Assembly (NCBI GenBank): GCA_016210045.1
Contig: JACQUX010000041.1
Location: forward strand, 158,289-222,288
Reading direction: 5' to 3'
Source of the DNA: Deltaproteobacteria bacterium
GTDB taxonomy: Bacteria; UBA10199; GCA-002796325; JACPFF01
Length of the DNA stretch: 64,000 nucleotides
The stretch's first letter is position 1. Each line of letters opens with the position of its first letter. The notes under the pieces are model-generated. The model saw only the letters and a program-made list of their open reading frames with translations. It had not been told where the DNA came from and did no database searches. Both the position numbers and the translations under genes were made by a program. Of the stretch, positions 34,107 to 43,589 are shown piece after piece.

Positions 34107-37100
34107 ATGGCGGCGAAAGTGATCACCAGCGACGTCACCTTCCGTGGAGCGATGACTCGCGCCAATGCGCTGCGGGAGCGGGTGGCGGGAGCGCATCCCG
34201 AGGCCTATACGGATCGATTTATCAGTGACAACGCCTTCGTGCCCTCTCGGGGACGACTGGGACGTTATCAACCGTCACCGTTAACGATCAGCGATCGCCG
34301 CTATCACCCCAGGCTGCGCGACTATCAGGCCGAGTTTGTCGAAGCGGCGTGGGCGCGGTACCTGCTCGGCCAGGATCGAATGCTGTGTGTCATGCCTCCG
34401 GGCGCGGGGAAAACCCCGACCGCTGCGGAATTGATGATGGCGCTGGCCGTCCAGTGGCATGACCAGGCCTCCGCCTGGGAGACGCTCGCCACCGCGCCAG
34501 CACCGCAATCCGGATTGGGGCGGTGGTGGCCACGCAACCTGCGTCTCGCCGCCGCGCGCGGGCGCGACCTCACCCCGCCACCCGGCATCCTGGCCGTGGC
34601 GCATCGCGATTATCTGATTGAGGTCCTCTGCCAGCGATTGCGGCGCACCTTTGGCAACGAGGCCGTCGGTGTCTTGCGCGGCTCCGCCCAACATTTGCGG
34701 CGACCCATTATTGTGGCGAGCGCGCAGACCTTGCCCGATCAGTTCGCGGCGATCGATCCGATGCGGTTTGGACTGGTGGTGCTCGACGAGGCCCATCACT
34801 ATGTCCCCGGCAATCGCTGGGCGGATTTTTTGATTCGCTTGGGGTTTCTTTCGCCGACCGGCGAACTGCAGGGCGTTTGGCCGCGGTGTCTCGTTGGCCT
34901 GACTGCCACACCGGAGCGTCTGACTGGACAACCGGTGTGCGCGGTCTTCGGTCCCGAGGGCCTCGTGGCTCCGGTGGACGCCACGTCACTCTGGGCCCGC
35001 ACCGAGCCGGTCATTCACAAACCCGCGTTTATCCGCCTGCAGATGAGTGACGATATCAATCAGGCCTCCGGTGAGAGTCTGGGAGCGATCGTTGATGAAT
35101 TGCTCTCGGCCCGTTGGCCGACGGCCGACGAGGTGCCGCACAGCATTATCTTCGTCAACCGGATCGCCCAGATCGATGGCGTCGTGGCCGCACTCCACCG
35201 GCGCGGGATCGCGGCCGCCGGCCTGAGTCGACAGACAATAGATACGGAACGCGGCACCACGCTCACGGCGTTTCGCGAGCGAAAGATCCGCATCCTCGTC
35301 AATGTCTCCATCGTCGGGGAGGGCTTACATATCCCCTCCGTCGAAGTCGTGATGCTCCTCTTTCGTTCCGATTCGCGCAGCCGCGTGCTGCAGGACATCG
35401 GTCGCGTGATGAGTATCGATCCGTTGCATCCGGATCAATCGGTCTTGGTAGTCGATGGCGGGGACAACATCAAACGACATCGACTCCATCTGACCATGGC
35501 GGCGTCGTATGCCGCGCGACCCTCCCGCGCCCGCTATGAAACCGTTACCACCGGCACCGGTCGGTCGCGTCCAGCACCCGCACACACGGCGGCGCTGCAG
35601 GGCATTGATGCGCTCTCGTTAGTCGGCCGAGCGCCCCGCACGTCGCGCGTGGAAGACACGATGCATCGTCTGGGGATTACCGCCGAACAGATTCATCAAT
35701 TGGCGTATCGCAGCCATTGGCTGTCGGATCAGCTGTTTGCCTATTTCAATGGCGCACGAGTCCCCGACACATTCGCCGAGATGAATCACATCGCCGAGGC
35801 GCTGGGCGACTCCACCGGACAACTCCTGGATGCCTGGGCCTGGGAGATGGTGGCGCAGCAAGATCTAGCGGCGCCATTGCCGGCTGACCTCGGTCCGGCG
35901 CGACGGATTTGGCACCGATACTGTCGATGGGTCTGCTGGCGCCGCTATGGCGGCGAGCCACGGGCGATGTCGGACGTCTCCGTGCCCGGCATCGAACGCA
36001 TCCTTGCGGGCACTTCACTGTTGGGAAACGACACGGGGACCTGGGTCCACCACGCGAATCGGTTGGCACCGCATCTGATCGTGCCCGGTCGTGCCCATTG
36101 GTTTGAACGGGCACTCCAACGGGCGCTCGCCGCCGCAGGGGCGCCGCCGTGGATGGCGACGCTCCACGATGCATCAATCGATGAACTGATGCGCGTGGGG
36201 TTGTTGTGGTTTGCGGAACGCTTGAGTGCCACGTCCTCGTTTAGTGGATCAATCGACACGCAGGGACTGCCCGGTGGCGAAACGTTTGCGCGACACTTCG
36301 GCAGTTGGACGTATGCGCTGCGCGCTATTGGCCTGACTCCAGACGACATCGAGTTTTCGCGCGAACGTCGACAGACCATTGCCCAGGTCGAGGCCGCACC
36401 CACACTCGTCACGGCGATGCGCATCGCGACGGCCGCTGAGGAAGACGCCGAGTTGCTCGGCGACGTCTGGGCTTGGCATCAGGTCGCACTCTGGGAGCAA
36501 CGTGAGCCGATCGATGCCGATCTCACCGTCGCACGCCGCGCGTGGACACGGTTCCTCCGTTTTCTGCATTTCCGTACCAACCGAACCGCGCTGCACGGCA
36601 GTCCGACGGTCCTGGCGCGAGTATTTTCTGGGGCATCACTCTTAGGCTCAGACCGCGGGCTGTGGGCCGCACGCCTCCACCGACTCTTGGATCCAACGCA
36701 GATCGCTCCTTATACAGAGCAATGCACCCTGCTGCTGAATGCCGCGCTGCGCGATGCCGACTATCCGCCCTGGGCCCCGGCGCTGCGGGATGAATCGGAG
36801 GAGCACCTCCTCTTGCGCGGCCTCGCCTGGCTGGCCGAACGTCTTGGCCATGTACCGACGGGCACGGAAGTGGACCACACTCCAGCACTGGCGGGTAAGG
36901 CAACGTACATCAAATATTTCGGCTCTTGGTCAGCCGTCCGCAAGGCGTTGGAAGTCTATCGACATGGTCCACCCCAGACGCCATGTTCCACCGAACCCGC
37001 CGACACATCTCATGAACCGACCACCGGGGTAGCGCCGCCGGAGCCAGTGGTTCCGGCGGCGGCGGCAGGAGACGGTGCGTCGCTCCCGTTACCCACATCC

Positions 37101-37346
37101 GGCTCTCAATCTTTTCCAGTGACACCTCCCTCTCCTCCGCCAGCGGAACGCCATCCTCCCACTGGCGCGCATCAGATCGATTCGGTGGCCGTGATTGCAG
37201 TGCCGCCGCGCGAAACCGCCCCGCCGCTGTCGCGCGCGGTGGCCCCGCGGAGAAACTCCCTCCGCCAACTGCGCCATTCGATCCGAAATCTGGGGCGACG
37301 CCTGCTGAACATCCTCCGCTCTTTCTTCCGGTCCCGTCGATCATAG
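34107..37346 (+). CDS. SF2 helicase-like protein with duplicated C-terminal unit and FGSW (homing-endonuclease-associated-type) repeats
   Basis: A 1079-residue protein of unknown role. The SF2 core is clear: Walker A PPGAGKT at about 97-103, DEAH at about 227-230, GLTATPERL, and motif VI QDIGRVMS near 429-436, where the last Arg of the usual QxxGRxxR is Ser. From about 575 a 211-residue unit is repeated at 786: each copy starts DxWAW, contains SGASLLG/AGTSLLG and ends in an HFGSW or YFGSW motif (near 730 and 935) that fits the homing endonuclease-associated repeat, a DNA-binding helix bundle. A Pro-rich linker and an Arg-rich tail end it. I see no nuclease motif. ATG 34107 has no clear ribosome binding site. 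It sits alone inside the flagellar island. Confidence 0.85.
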   Translation: MAAKVITSDVTFRGAMTRANALRERVAGAHPEAYTDRFISDNAFVPSRGRLGRYQPSPLTISDRRYHPRLRDYQAEFVEAAWARYLLGQDRMLCVMPPGAGKTPTAAELMMALAVQWHDQASAWETLATAPAPQSGLGRWWPRNLRLAAARGRDLTPPPGILAVAHRDYLIEVLCQRLRRTFGNEAVGVLRGSAQHLRRPIIVASAQTLPDQFAAIDPMRFGLVVLDEAHHYVPGNRWADFLIRLGFLSPTGELQGVWPRCLVGLTATPERLTGQPVCAVFGPEGLVAPVDATSLWARTEPVIHKPAFIRLQMSDDINQASGESLGAIVDELLSARWPTADEVPHSIIFVNRIAQIDGVVAALHRRGIAAAGLSRQTIDTERGTTLTAFRERKIRILVNVSIVGEGLHIPSVEVVMLLFRSDSRSRVLQDIGRVMSIDPLHPDQSVLVVDGGDNIKRHRLHLTMAASYAARPSRARYETVTTGTGRSRPAPAHTAALQGIDALSLVGRAPRTSRVEDTMHRLGITAEQIHQLAYRSHWLSDQLFAYFNGARVPDTFAEMNHIAEALGDSTGQLLDAWAWEMVAQQDLAAPLPADLGPARRIWHRYCRWVCWRRYGGEPRAMSDVSVPGIERILAGTSLLGNDTGTWVHHANRLAPHLIVPGRAHWFERALQRALAAAGAPPWMATLHDASIDELMRVGLLWFAERLSATSSFSGSIDTQGLPGGETFARHFGSWTYALRAIGLTPDDIEFSRERRQTIAQVEAAPTLVTAMRIATAAEEDAELLGDVWAWHQVALWEQREPIDADLTVARRAWTRFLRFLHFRTNRTALHGSPTVLARVFSGASLLGSDRGLWAARLHRLLDPTQIAPYTEQCTLLLNAALRDADYPPWAPALRDESEEHLLLRGLAWLAERLGHVPTGTEVDHTPALAGKATYIKYFGSWSAVRKALEVYRHGPPQTPCSTEPADTSHEPTTGVAPPEPVVPAAAAGDGASLPLPTSGSQSFPVTPPSPPPAERHPPTGAHQIDSVAVIAVPPRETAPPLSRAVAPRRNSLRQLRHSIRNLGRRLLNILRSFFRSRRS

Positions 37347-37390
37347 TTTACGTCATCGCGATCTCCGGCGCCCCGCGTTTCCGTCAACTC

Positions 37391-39307
37391 TCAAACGTCC
37401 CTGCGCTGCAACCCCGCCTCCGCTTCATCCAGCAGCGGGAGACATTGCGCGGCCCAGTGGGATTCGTCTTTTGCGAGATGATACATGAGTTCGGTCTTGC
37501 GGCAGATCTCGTTGTATTGGCCGCGTAAGTCATCCGCGCCGGTGTAAAATTCGATCAAGTAACGCAGCAGCATGCCTTGCGCGATCGGATGAAAGAAATC
37601 GAGATAGAGCCGATACGCGGGATCGACTTGGCCGTTGTTCAGAAAGCGGGAACAATAGCGTTCTGCGTCTTGATAGAACGACTCATACAGCGGCCCGGCA
37701 GCCGCCCACTGTATCGGAATAAACTCCGGTCGGAACAGCAGTTCCTTGCTGCGCCGCGCAAACGCCAAACCTTCCTGCACCGTGCGCTGCAACATGGTCC
37801 GGGTCCCCGCCAACTGCCGCAGGAATTGTTTCCGCCGCTGCTCTTGGTCGGCGGCGCTTGGTGCCGGCAATACGCTTGTCAGCCGTGCCACTAGATCGCC
37901 GTGCGATGCGCCCAGCACGCCGGGCAGTTGATCTGGATCAAGGCGCGTCGTGCCGGTAATCTTTGCCCCGTGCGTGGCCGCGATCACGTTAAAGACTTTT
38001 CCCGAATAATTCGGAATCAACTGGTCTTCGAGCGTCCGTAGATACGTGTACCAAAAGACATTCGCGCTGACATGGACTCCGCTGTTTCCTTCCACCGAGA
38101 ATTGCTTCCCTTCCTGCAATTGCAGCATCGCTTGCCGTGAGGCCTCCCAAATGCCTTCGGCATGGCTGGCTCCCGCGTCGTAACAGAGGTCTTGTCCGAC
38201 TAAATAAATCGGATTGCAGCCAAGAAATTGGAGCAATAGAAATGCGGTGTGGGCCGATGAATGCCCCAATTCGAACATTTTTCCCGGCAGCGAGAGCCAC
38301 AAGGCTTGCAGGCTCGCGCCCAGCGTCAAGACATTGTGTCCGCGATTGCCGGACCAACAACGCGGATGGACCAACGGCGGTCCGACAAACAAGTGCAGCG
38401 GATAGTTCGGCAATGTCTCGAAAAAGGCCCCTTGGTTTTCGAGGCGCTCGATATTCAACCACAGTTGCGGCGCGACGCCGTCGCGCAGCAGTCGCGGCAG
38501 TGCGGAAGGACACGCCGCGAACAATGCCCGATCTTGGACGGCGCGCAACATCGGTAGCGCCTCGTGTAACGACGGTCCCGACGCAATGACGACGCCCGGG
38601 ATGCCCTGCAATGCGCCGCGCGCGCCGTCGAGCAGCGGCATCTGCGTTAACGCAGGAAGATTGCGCAGTGTGTTTTGCGTGCCGAGAAAGTTGTCGTATG
38701 GATCGCCGAAGTAGCGATTAAATTGCTGCCCGATCACGTCCGGCAAGGCCTTGCGGACCGCGTCGAAATATTGCGGTGAGAGTGCCACGGCCTGCGGCAA
38801 CGGGACGTATTCTACGGCATTCGCATAACAAAGGACGTGCCATGACAGAAAGACGTGGCTGAGAAAACGCCGCACCACGCTGAGATCCGGCGTGACGCAC
38901 CAACGGATGGTGGGATTCGCGAACAGCGTGGAAAAATCGTTCACCTCGAGCGCGCGTTTGAAGACATGCGGAAAATGTTCGAGCACGAGGATCACCCGAT
39001 TCATCGGATGCGGCCGTTGGCAATACGCCAGCAGATGGTGCCCCAGTCCGAGCCCGAGAAAAATCACCACGCGTGGATTTTTAAAATCGAGTTGCTCGAC
39101 CAACGCACGTGCTTCGGCCGTCGGCGACGCCGCGCCGTAATACGGGCGAGCCGTGGTTTCGTTAAATCGACACAGCAGCTCCCACTCGCCGGCGGCATTC
39201 TTGCCCAGGCCGATCGCGGGCGCGTCCGGGAGACGTTCAAGAAATTGGGCGATCGGCGGATGATGGGTGCGCAAGGCCTGCAGATTGCGTTCATAGGTGG
39301 TGGTCAT
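37391..39307 (-). CDS. motility accessory factor (Maf) flagellin glycosyltransferase, copy 3
   Basis: A 638-residue Maf protein on the opposite strand to copies 1 and 2. It has GLGLGHHLLAY near 87, PGVVIASGPSL at about 235 and GCNPIYLVGQDLCYD near 361. The core between these motifs differs much more from copies 1 and 2 than they do from each other, so it is an older paralogue or a separate acquisition. It is divergent from a GT4 gene with only 45 bases between start codons, and convergent with the helicase gene. No clear ribosome binding site precedes ATG 39307. Function as for copy 1, by family. Confidence 0.92.
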   Translation of the reverse strand: MTTTYERNLQALRTHHPPIAQFLERLPDAPAIGLGKNAAGEWELLCRFNETTARPYYGAASPTAEARALVEQLDFKNPRVVIFLGLGLGHHLLAYCQRPHPMNRVILVLEHFPHVFKRALEVNDFSTLFANPTIRWCVTPDLSVVRRFLSHVFLSWHVLCYANAVEYVPLPQAVALSPQYFDAVRKALPDVIGQQFNRYFGDPYDNFLGTQNTLRNLPALTQMPLLDGARGALQGIPGVVIASGPSLHEALPMLRAVQDRALFAACPSALPRLLRDGVAPQLWLNIERLENQGAFFETLPNYPLHLFVGPPLVHPRCWSGNRGHNVLTLGASLQALWLSLPGKMFELGHSSAHTAFLLLQFLGCNPIYLVGQDLCYDAGASHAEGIWEASRQAMLQLQEGKQFSVEGNSGVHVSANVFWYTYLRTLEDQLIPNYSGKVFNVIAATHGAKITGTTRLDPDQLPGVLGASHGDLVARLTSVLPAPSAADQEQRRKQFLRQLAGTRTMLQRTVQEGLAFARRSKELLFRPEFIPIQWAAAGPLYESFYQDAERYCSRFLNNGQVDPAYRLYLDFFHPIAQGMLLRYLIEFYTGADDLRGQYNEICRKTELMYHLAKDESHWAAQCLPLLDEAEAGLQRRDV

Positions 39308-39352
39308 TTGCGCGGCATGCTATGCCGGGGCGAAACGGAGGTCAATGCACAG

Positions 39353-40663
39353 ATGCGGTGGGATTCATCATGGAGTGCGTTAGTGCGCGCGGTGTTGCAG
39401 TTTGCGGAGAGCGGCCGCGATGCGGAGATCGTCCCTCATCTCCGCACTGCAGCGGAACAATGCGCGCTGGCCGGAGATCATGTGGCCGCATGCGAGCGCG
39501 TAAAACTGGCACTCCACTTCGATAATCGCGATCTCACGTTATGGGATCTGTATGGCCGGACCCATCGCCCGGAAGACGCTGCGGCCTGGCCCGGACGCGC
39601 CGATATCGTGTTCTACACCGGCCATCCGTTCGGCGGCCGCTTGCCGTTCCCCAGCGAACTCGCACATTGCCCCACCGGAGGGAGCGAAAGCGTGCTACTG
39701 CTGATGGCGCAGACGCTCGCCGCGTTGGGACAGCGCGTGATCGTGTTCGGTCAGTTTCCGGAGGCCCGCCACGATGCCGGTGTCTATTGTTTCCCGCTCC
39801 TCGATTTTTTCCCGTATCAACGTGCCCACGGACTCCCCGTCTGCATCGTCTCCCGCTTTTACCAGCCGTTCTTGAACGAATTCCGCGCCGCACGGCGGAT
39901 CTTCTGGCTGCACGACATTGTGATGCCCAATTACCGCGCGCTCTATCAACGGATGGACGCTCAAGTCGATGAATATTGGATGCTCTCCGCGTACCAACAG
40001 CATTGTTACGTCGAACGCTGCGGGATTGCGCCGACGAAATGTTGGCAAACGACCAATGCGATCGATCCGCAATTCTTTCCTGCGCCGCTGTCATTCTCCC
40101 AACGTCGTCGGGGCCAACTCGTCTACACCAGCCGGCCGAGCCGTGGACTGGGCATCTTGTTGCGCGCCTTTGCCGCGCTGCGCGCGGTCATGCCGAACTG
40201 TACGCTCCATGTCTGTACGTACACGCCGCATGCCGTGCGCGAAGACCCGGAGCTGCGCCCGTTCCTCGCACAACTCGACGATCCGGCGATCACGGTGGCC
40301 GCCTATGGCAAACAGGCGTTGGCGCAGTTGTTGCGCGAGAGCCACGTCTATCTCTATCCGAATACCAGCGAACTCGAGACGTCGTGCCTCGCCGCCATTG
40401 AAGCGATGGCGGCCGGCACGCCCGTCGTGACCTCCGATCGCGGCTGCCTGCGCGAGACAGTCCCGCATCCTTGTGCCGGCACGGTCATTCCGTGGAGTGC
40501 GGACGAAGACACGTTGACGCAGCAATGTGTCGCCGCCGTGCGCCCCTATCTGCAAGACGAGTCCATCTGGCAGGCCGCAGCGGACGCCGCATATGCGCAC
40601 GCGATGCAGCGTCACGATGCGCACGGCGTCGCGCGACAATGGCTACGACGGCTCGGGTTCTGA
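39353..40663 (+). CDS. GT4-family glycosyltransferase
   Basis: A 436-residue protein: an N-terminal helical stretch of about 70 residues, then a GT-B fold with CPTGGSESVLLLMAQTLAALG (the GGxE-type loop), RIFWLHDIVMPNYR, and the EX7E motif in ELETSCLAAIEAMAAGTPVV. ATG 39353 is preceded by GGAGG at a rather long distance (11 bases). It is divergent from maf3 and its 3' end overlaps the convergent PilZ-like gene by 21 bases. Likely part of the same flagellin glycan pathway as the other glycosyltransferases; the sugar is unknown. Confidence 0.87.
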   Translation: MRWDSSWSALVRAVLQFAESGRDAEIVPHLRTAAEQCALAGDHVAACERVKLALHFDNRDLTLWDLYGRTHRPEDAAAWPGRADIVFYTGHPFGGRLPFPSELAHCPTGGSESVLLLMAQTLAALGQRVIVFGQFPEARHDAGVYCFPLLDFFPYQRAHGLPVCIVSRFYQPFLNEFRAARRIFWLHDIVMPNYRALYQRMDAQVDEYWMLSAYQQHCYVERCGIAPTKCWQTTNAIDPQFFPAPLSFSQRRRGQLVYTSRPSRGLGILLRAFAALRAVMPNCTLHVCTYTPHAVREDPELRPFLAQLDDPAITVAAYGKQALAQLLRESHVYLYPNTSELETSCLAAIEAMAAGTPVVTSDRGCLRETVPHPCAGTVIPWSADEDTLTQQCVAAVRPYLQDESIWQAAADAAYAHAMQRHDAHGVARQWLRRLGF

Positions 40664-41224
40664 TTGCTGATGTTGTTGGTGCAGCTGGCGGCGTTGCAAG
40701 TGATTGACAAACATGATCACTAAGTCGCGCTGCTCTTCACTAATCCCTTCAAACGCCGCCGTCACCGTATATCCGTCCGCCCCAACGGCCGATTCGCAGC
40801 GCACGACCGTGCTCAACAACGCCACGGTCGCAAACGGATAGCCGGGAAACGCGATGTGGAGCCGAAGCGCGGCCTCTTCGGGATAGGCCTGCGGACTTGG
40901 GAATTGAATGCCCGCCCCGCTGATGTCGACAAACAGTCGCTGAAAAAGTTTCGGCGCCGTTTCCTGCTGCGTACACCGTCGATGCAACGCTTCGATCACG
41001 GTGTCCAGCTGACTGAAATACGCGGCCAATTCCGGCGTCTCATACCGTAGCCGATCCCGAAAATTCATCAACAAGACCTGCACGTCGTCCATCGTCGGGC
41101 AGTCGGGAATCGATTCTTCCACGGTCGCCTCCGGCAGCGGCGGCGATTCGACCATCAAATAGACAACTCCCTGGCTGCGAAAAAATTCGCGCCGTTCTTC
41201 GCCCGCTGGTCGGGACGGGGTCAT
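40643..41224 (-). CDS. PilZ-like (possibly atypical tPilZ) cyclic-di-GMP-type protein
   Basis: A 193-residue protein. ERREFFRSQGVVYLMV near the start and FVDISGAGIQFPS in the middle fit the PilZ pattern RxxxR ... D/NxSxxG, and it ends with ISEEQRDLVIMFVNHLQRRQ, as PilZ domains often do. A helical insert (MDDVQVLLMNFRDRLRYETPELAAYFSQLDTVIEAL) separates the two, as in the atypical tetrameric PilZ proteins. The first Arg pair is irregular, so binding of c-di-GMP is not certain. ATGA overlap with the gene before it puts it in the fliD-fliS operon, where it could tune motility. Confidence 0.7.
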   Translation of the reverse strand: MTPSRPAGEERREFFRSQGVVYLMVESPPLPEATVEESIPDCPTMDDVQVLLMNFRDRLRYETPELAAYFSQLDTVIEALHRRCTQQETAPKLFQRLFVDISGAGIQFPSPQAYPEEAALRLHIAFPGYPFATVALLSTVVRCESAVGADGYTVTAAFEGISEEQRDLVIMFVNHLQRRQLHQQHQQSEPEPS

Positions 41225-41607
41225 GCCTCGAACTGGATGTGCGCGGGAACCGCAGTGTGCCCGGCCGCCGATGTGTCGGACGTTCCCCGCAGTTTGAGTA
41301 ACAAGTCGCCGACCTCGTCTTGCAACTGCTGTGCATGGTCGACCAAGGCCTTATACACCGCCGCATTTTGGTTCGCCTGCTGGAGCAACGCATGCCGCAG
41401 CGTCACATCCTCCGGCGGCGGCGCGTCCTGCAATAACGGGTCGAGTGCGAGAAACGCTTGCCAATGTTGATCCAGCTCCTCCCATTGTGGTGAAATCCGC
41501 GGATCGGAGGGCGGGATTCGTTCGGACAAGATATGGATCCCGACGGCGTAGAGCGCTCGCAAAATGCGGAGACGCTCTTGCCACAGCTGTTCGCCCGACA
41601 GGCCCAT
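41221..41607 (-). CDS. FliT-like small flagellar chaperone candidate
   Basis: A 128-residue helical protein rich in Leu, Gln and Ala (LWQERLRILRALYAVGIHIL; ALLQQANQNAAVYKALVDHAQQLQDEVGDLLLKL). The place, right after fliS in a fliD-fliS-X order, is that of fliT in many bacteria, and size and helix content fit, but sequence alone does not prove it. ATG 41607 overlaps the fliS stop (TAATG), and its own stop overlaps the PilZ-like gene, so the chain is translationally coupled. The longer frame from 41652 overlaps fliS and is unlikely. Confidence 0.65.
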   Translation of the reverse strand: MGLSGEQLWQERLRILRALYAVGIHILSERIPPSDPRISPQWEELDQHWQAFLALDPLLQDAPPPEDVTLRHALLQQANQNAAVYKALVDHAQQLQDEVGDLLLKLRGTSDTSAAGHTAVPAHIQFEA

Positions 41608-42005
41608 TATCGCCCCCCCTCGGACATGGCCCGTTCGGCCAACTGTTGCCATGCGCGATACAACGGTTCGAGTGTTCGCAGCGCGTGATTCAAATGCGGC
41701 TCCGGATCGTCTTCCAATGAGGCCTTGGAGAGGGACGAGACCACGAAGGCGTACAGCTGTTCCAAATTCTTGGCCGCCTCGCCGCCGTGCTCCAGATCAA
41801 GATGATCCATGAGCGTATCGGCGATCCGCATCGCGCGGATCAATGATTCCCGCGCCGGGATATCTTGTTTGGCCTGGAAGCGTTCCCCGGCCTGTTTGAT
41901 CTTCGTAATCATCCCTTCATACAACATCGCCAACAGTTGTTCCGGTCGCGCCGACAAGATGCGTTCGGCCATCGTATCTTTATAGGTTTGCCACGGTTGA
42001 TACAT
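41607..42005 (-). CDS. fliS: flagellin export chaperone FliS
   Basis: A 132-residue cytoplasmic chaperone that holds flagellin monomers before export. It begins MYQPWQTYKDTMAERIL, close to the usual YxxY start of FliS, and has PEQLLAMLYEGMITKIKQA and LMDHLDLEHGGEAAKNLEQLY typical of the family. I choose ATG 42005, ten bases after GGAGG; the GTG at 42014 is too close to it. It lies 25 bases after fliD on the same strand. Confidence 0.94.
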   Translation of the reverse strand: MYQPWQTYKDTMAERILSARPEQLLAMLYEGMITKIKQAGERFQAKQDIPARESLIRAMRIADTLMDHLDLEHGGEAAKNLEQLYAFVVSSLSKASLEDDPEPHLNHALRTLEPLYRAWQQLAERAMSEGGR

Positions 42006-42030
42006 AAGCGTCACACCTCCTGCGCATTGG

Positions 42031-43422
42031 TTACAATAACTTATTTGAGCTACTGGAATAGATGCCCGCGAGCGATCCGACCTGTCCTTCTTGCATTTTA
42101 AGCCGTTGGACGACTCGTTCCAGATTGTTGAATTTTTGTAGCAATCGATTCTTATACAGTTCGACTTGTCGCTCCCGGTCTTCCTGGAGATTGACCAAGC
42201 GCAGCAATTGGCTGGTGCCGTTCTTGTCGATAATATCGAAGGTCCCGTTCGGCTTCGTCAGCAGGTCTAGATAATTGTACATCTCTTCTGCAATGCCGTT
42301 TTCGCCCGTGGTTCCTTGAAACAGATAGCGAATGTTCGTGACGCTGCTTTCCAGTGCGGTGGTCAATTTGGCCGTGTCGACCTTCAGCATCCCTTTGTCG
42401 TCCATCGTGATGCCGATTTGCGCCAACGTGCCGTAGGTATATCCGGTGCCGACGACGCTGGACATAAATTTGCCGACGATCGTAGAGATATTGACGTTGG
42501 CATTCGTCAAGGTCTGTTCCTTGGTTAGTGCTCCGAGTCGACCGTTCTCGTCCGGCAACAACGCCGTGCGCAACGAACTCCGCAGCGAGTTATAGGCGCT
42601 CACGAAAGAACTGATATTCGAAATAATCCCCGACGTGTTTTGTTTGACCGTCAAATTGATCGTGTCGGTCGTTTCCGTCGTCAATAGTTGGAACGTCATC
42701 CCCTGGATCGCTTCCGTCACGGTGTTGGACGCGCTGGTCATCGAGACGCCGTTTACTTGAAACGCCGCGTTGGCTGGCGTGACCGGCAGGGCCCCGTCCA
42801 CGGCTAATGTAATCCCGCCCGTGGCGCTGTACGTAATCGAAGTGTCCGCGCCGGTCTCCGCCGACGTGAGTACGAGCCGATACGGGCTGGCCTGACCGTC
42901 ATTAATGATCGAGGCCACGACGTCCGATTGGGCATCATTGATCGCGGTCTTGATTGCGTCGAGCGTATTATTCGTGGAGTCGATCGTGATGTCGGTCGTG
43001 GTGGATTGATACGTCAATGTGATCGTTCCGGTCCCATGCGTGGTGATATCGGTATCCGACACGCCGGTAAAGGTCACTCGATCCGGAGTCGCCAATGCCG
43101 AAATATTACTGACGGCGTATGTCCCTTTGACCGCCGTGGAGGAATTCGTCGCGGTGACTAAAACCGTATTGGTGTCGGATGATGTGCCGGACAAAACATT
43201 CCAGGCCGCATTCGCCGTATCGTTGAGCGCCTTGGCGGCATCCCGCAGCGAGACGATCAGACTCTTGATTGGGGCGAGCGCCGTGTTGCGTTGTTTGATG
43301 GCATTGATCTGCTTCGTGACGGGCGCAATCAACTGAGACTCGCGTAATTGGACTAATTGCTCGACGATCTTCTTCGTGTCGAGGCCCGTTGCCAATCCGC
43401 CAAAACTGATGGTCCCTGCCAT
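42031..43422 (-). CDS. fliD: flagellar filament capping protein FliD
   Basis: A 463-residue filament cap protein. The N-terminal domain starts ISFGGLATGLDTKKIVEQLVQLRESQL, as in FliD, and the C-terminal domain ends in a coiled coil (EDRERQVELYKNRLLQKFNNLERVVQRLKMQEGQVGSL). The middle is Thr/Ser/Asp-rich and surface exposed. It heads the fliD-fliS-fliT-like-PilZ operon, divergent from fliC with 250 bases between. Complete. Confidence 0.96.
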   Translation of the reverse strand: MAGTISFGGLATGLDTKKIVEQLVQLRESQLIAPVTKQINAIKQRNTALAPIKSLIVSLRDAAKALNDTANAAWNVLSGTSSDTNTVLVTATNSSTAVKGTYAVSNISALATPDRVTFTGVSDTDITTHGTGTITLTYQSTTTDITIDSTNNTLDAIKTAINDAQSDVVASIINDGQASPYRLVLTSAETGADTSITYSATGGITLAVDGALPVTPANAAFQVNGVSMTSASNTVTEAIQGMTFQLLTTETTDTINLTVKQNTSGIISNISSFVSAYNSLRSSLRTALLPDENGRLGALTKEQTLTNANVNISTIVGKFMSSVVGTGYTYGTLAQIGITMDDKGMLKVDTAKLTTALESSVTNIRYLFQGTTGENGIAEEMYNYLDLLTKPNGTFDIIDKNGTSQLLRLVNLQEDRERQVELYKNRLLQKFNNLERVVQRLKMQEGQVGSLAGIYSSSSNKLL

Positions 43423-43518
43423 AATCTCTGCCTCTCACCCTTCAGACATCAAGCCCACAACCACCCTCTAAACTGAACGGATATCCCGCGGAAAAGATGA
43501 GGTGCGGAGAGGAAGAAA

Positions 43519-43545
43519 TTGACAAATTATTTCTCTCTTTAAAAT
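43519..43545 (+). promoter_or_regulatory. possible sigma-70-type promoter upstream of fliC
   Basis: TTGACA (43519-43524) and TAAAAT (43540-43545) are separated by 15 bases in a locally AT-rich stretch. The spacing is short, so this is a weak candidate. It lies about 130 bases before the fliC start. Confidence 0.3.
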
Positions 43546-43589
43546 TAGCTAATTATGCCGTGCTCCCCAGGAAGCATCCGTATGCCCCA

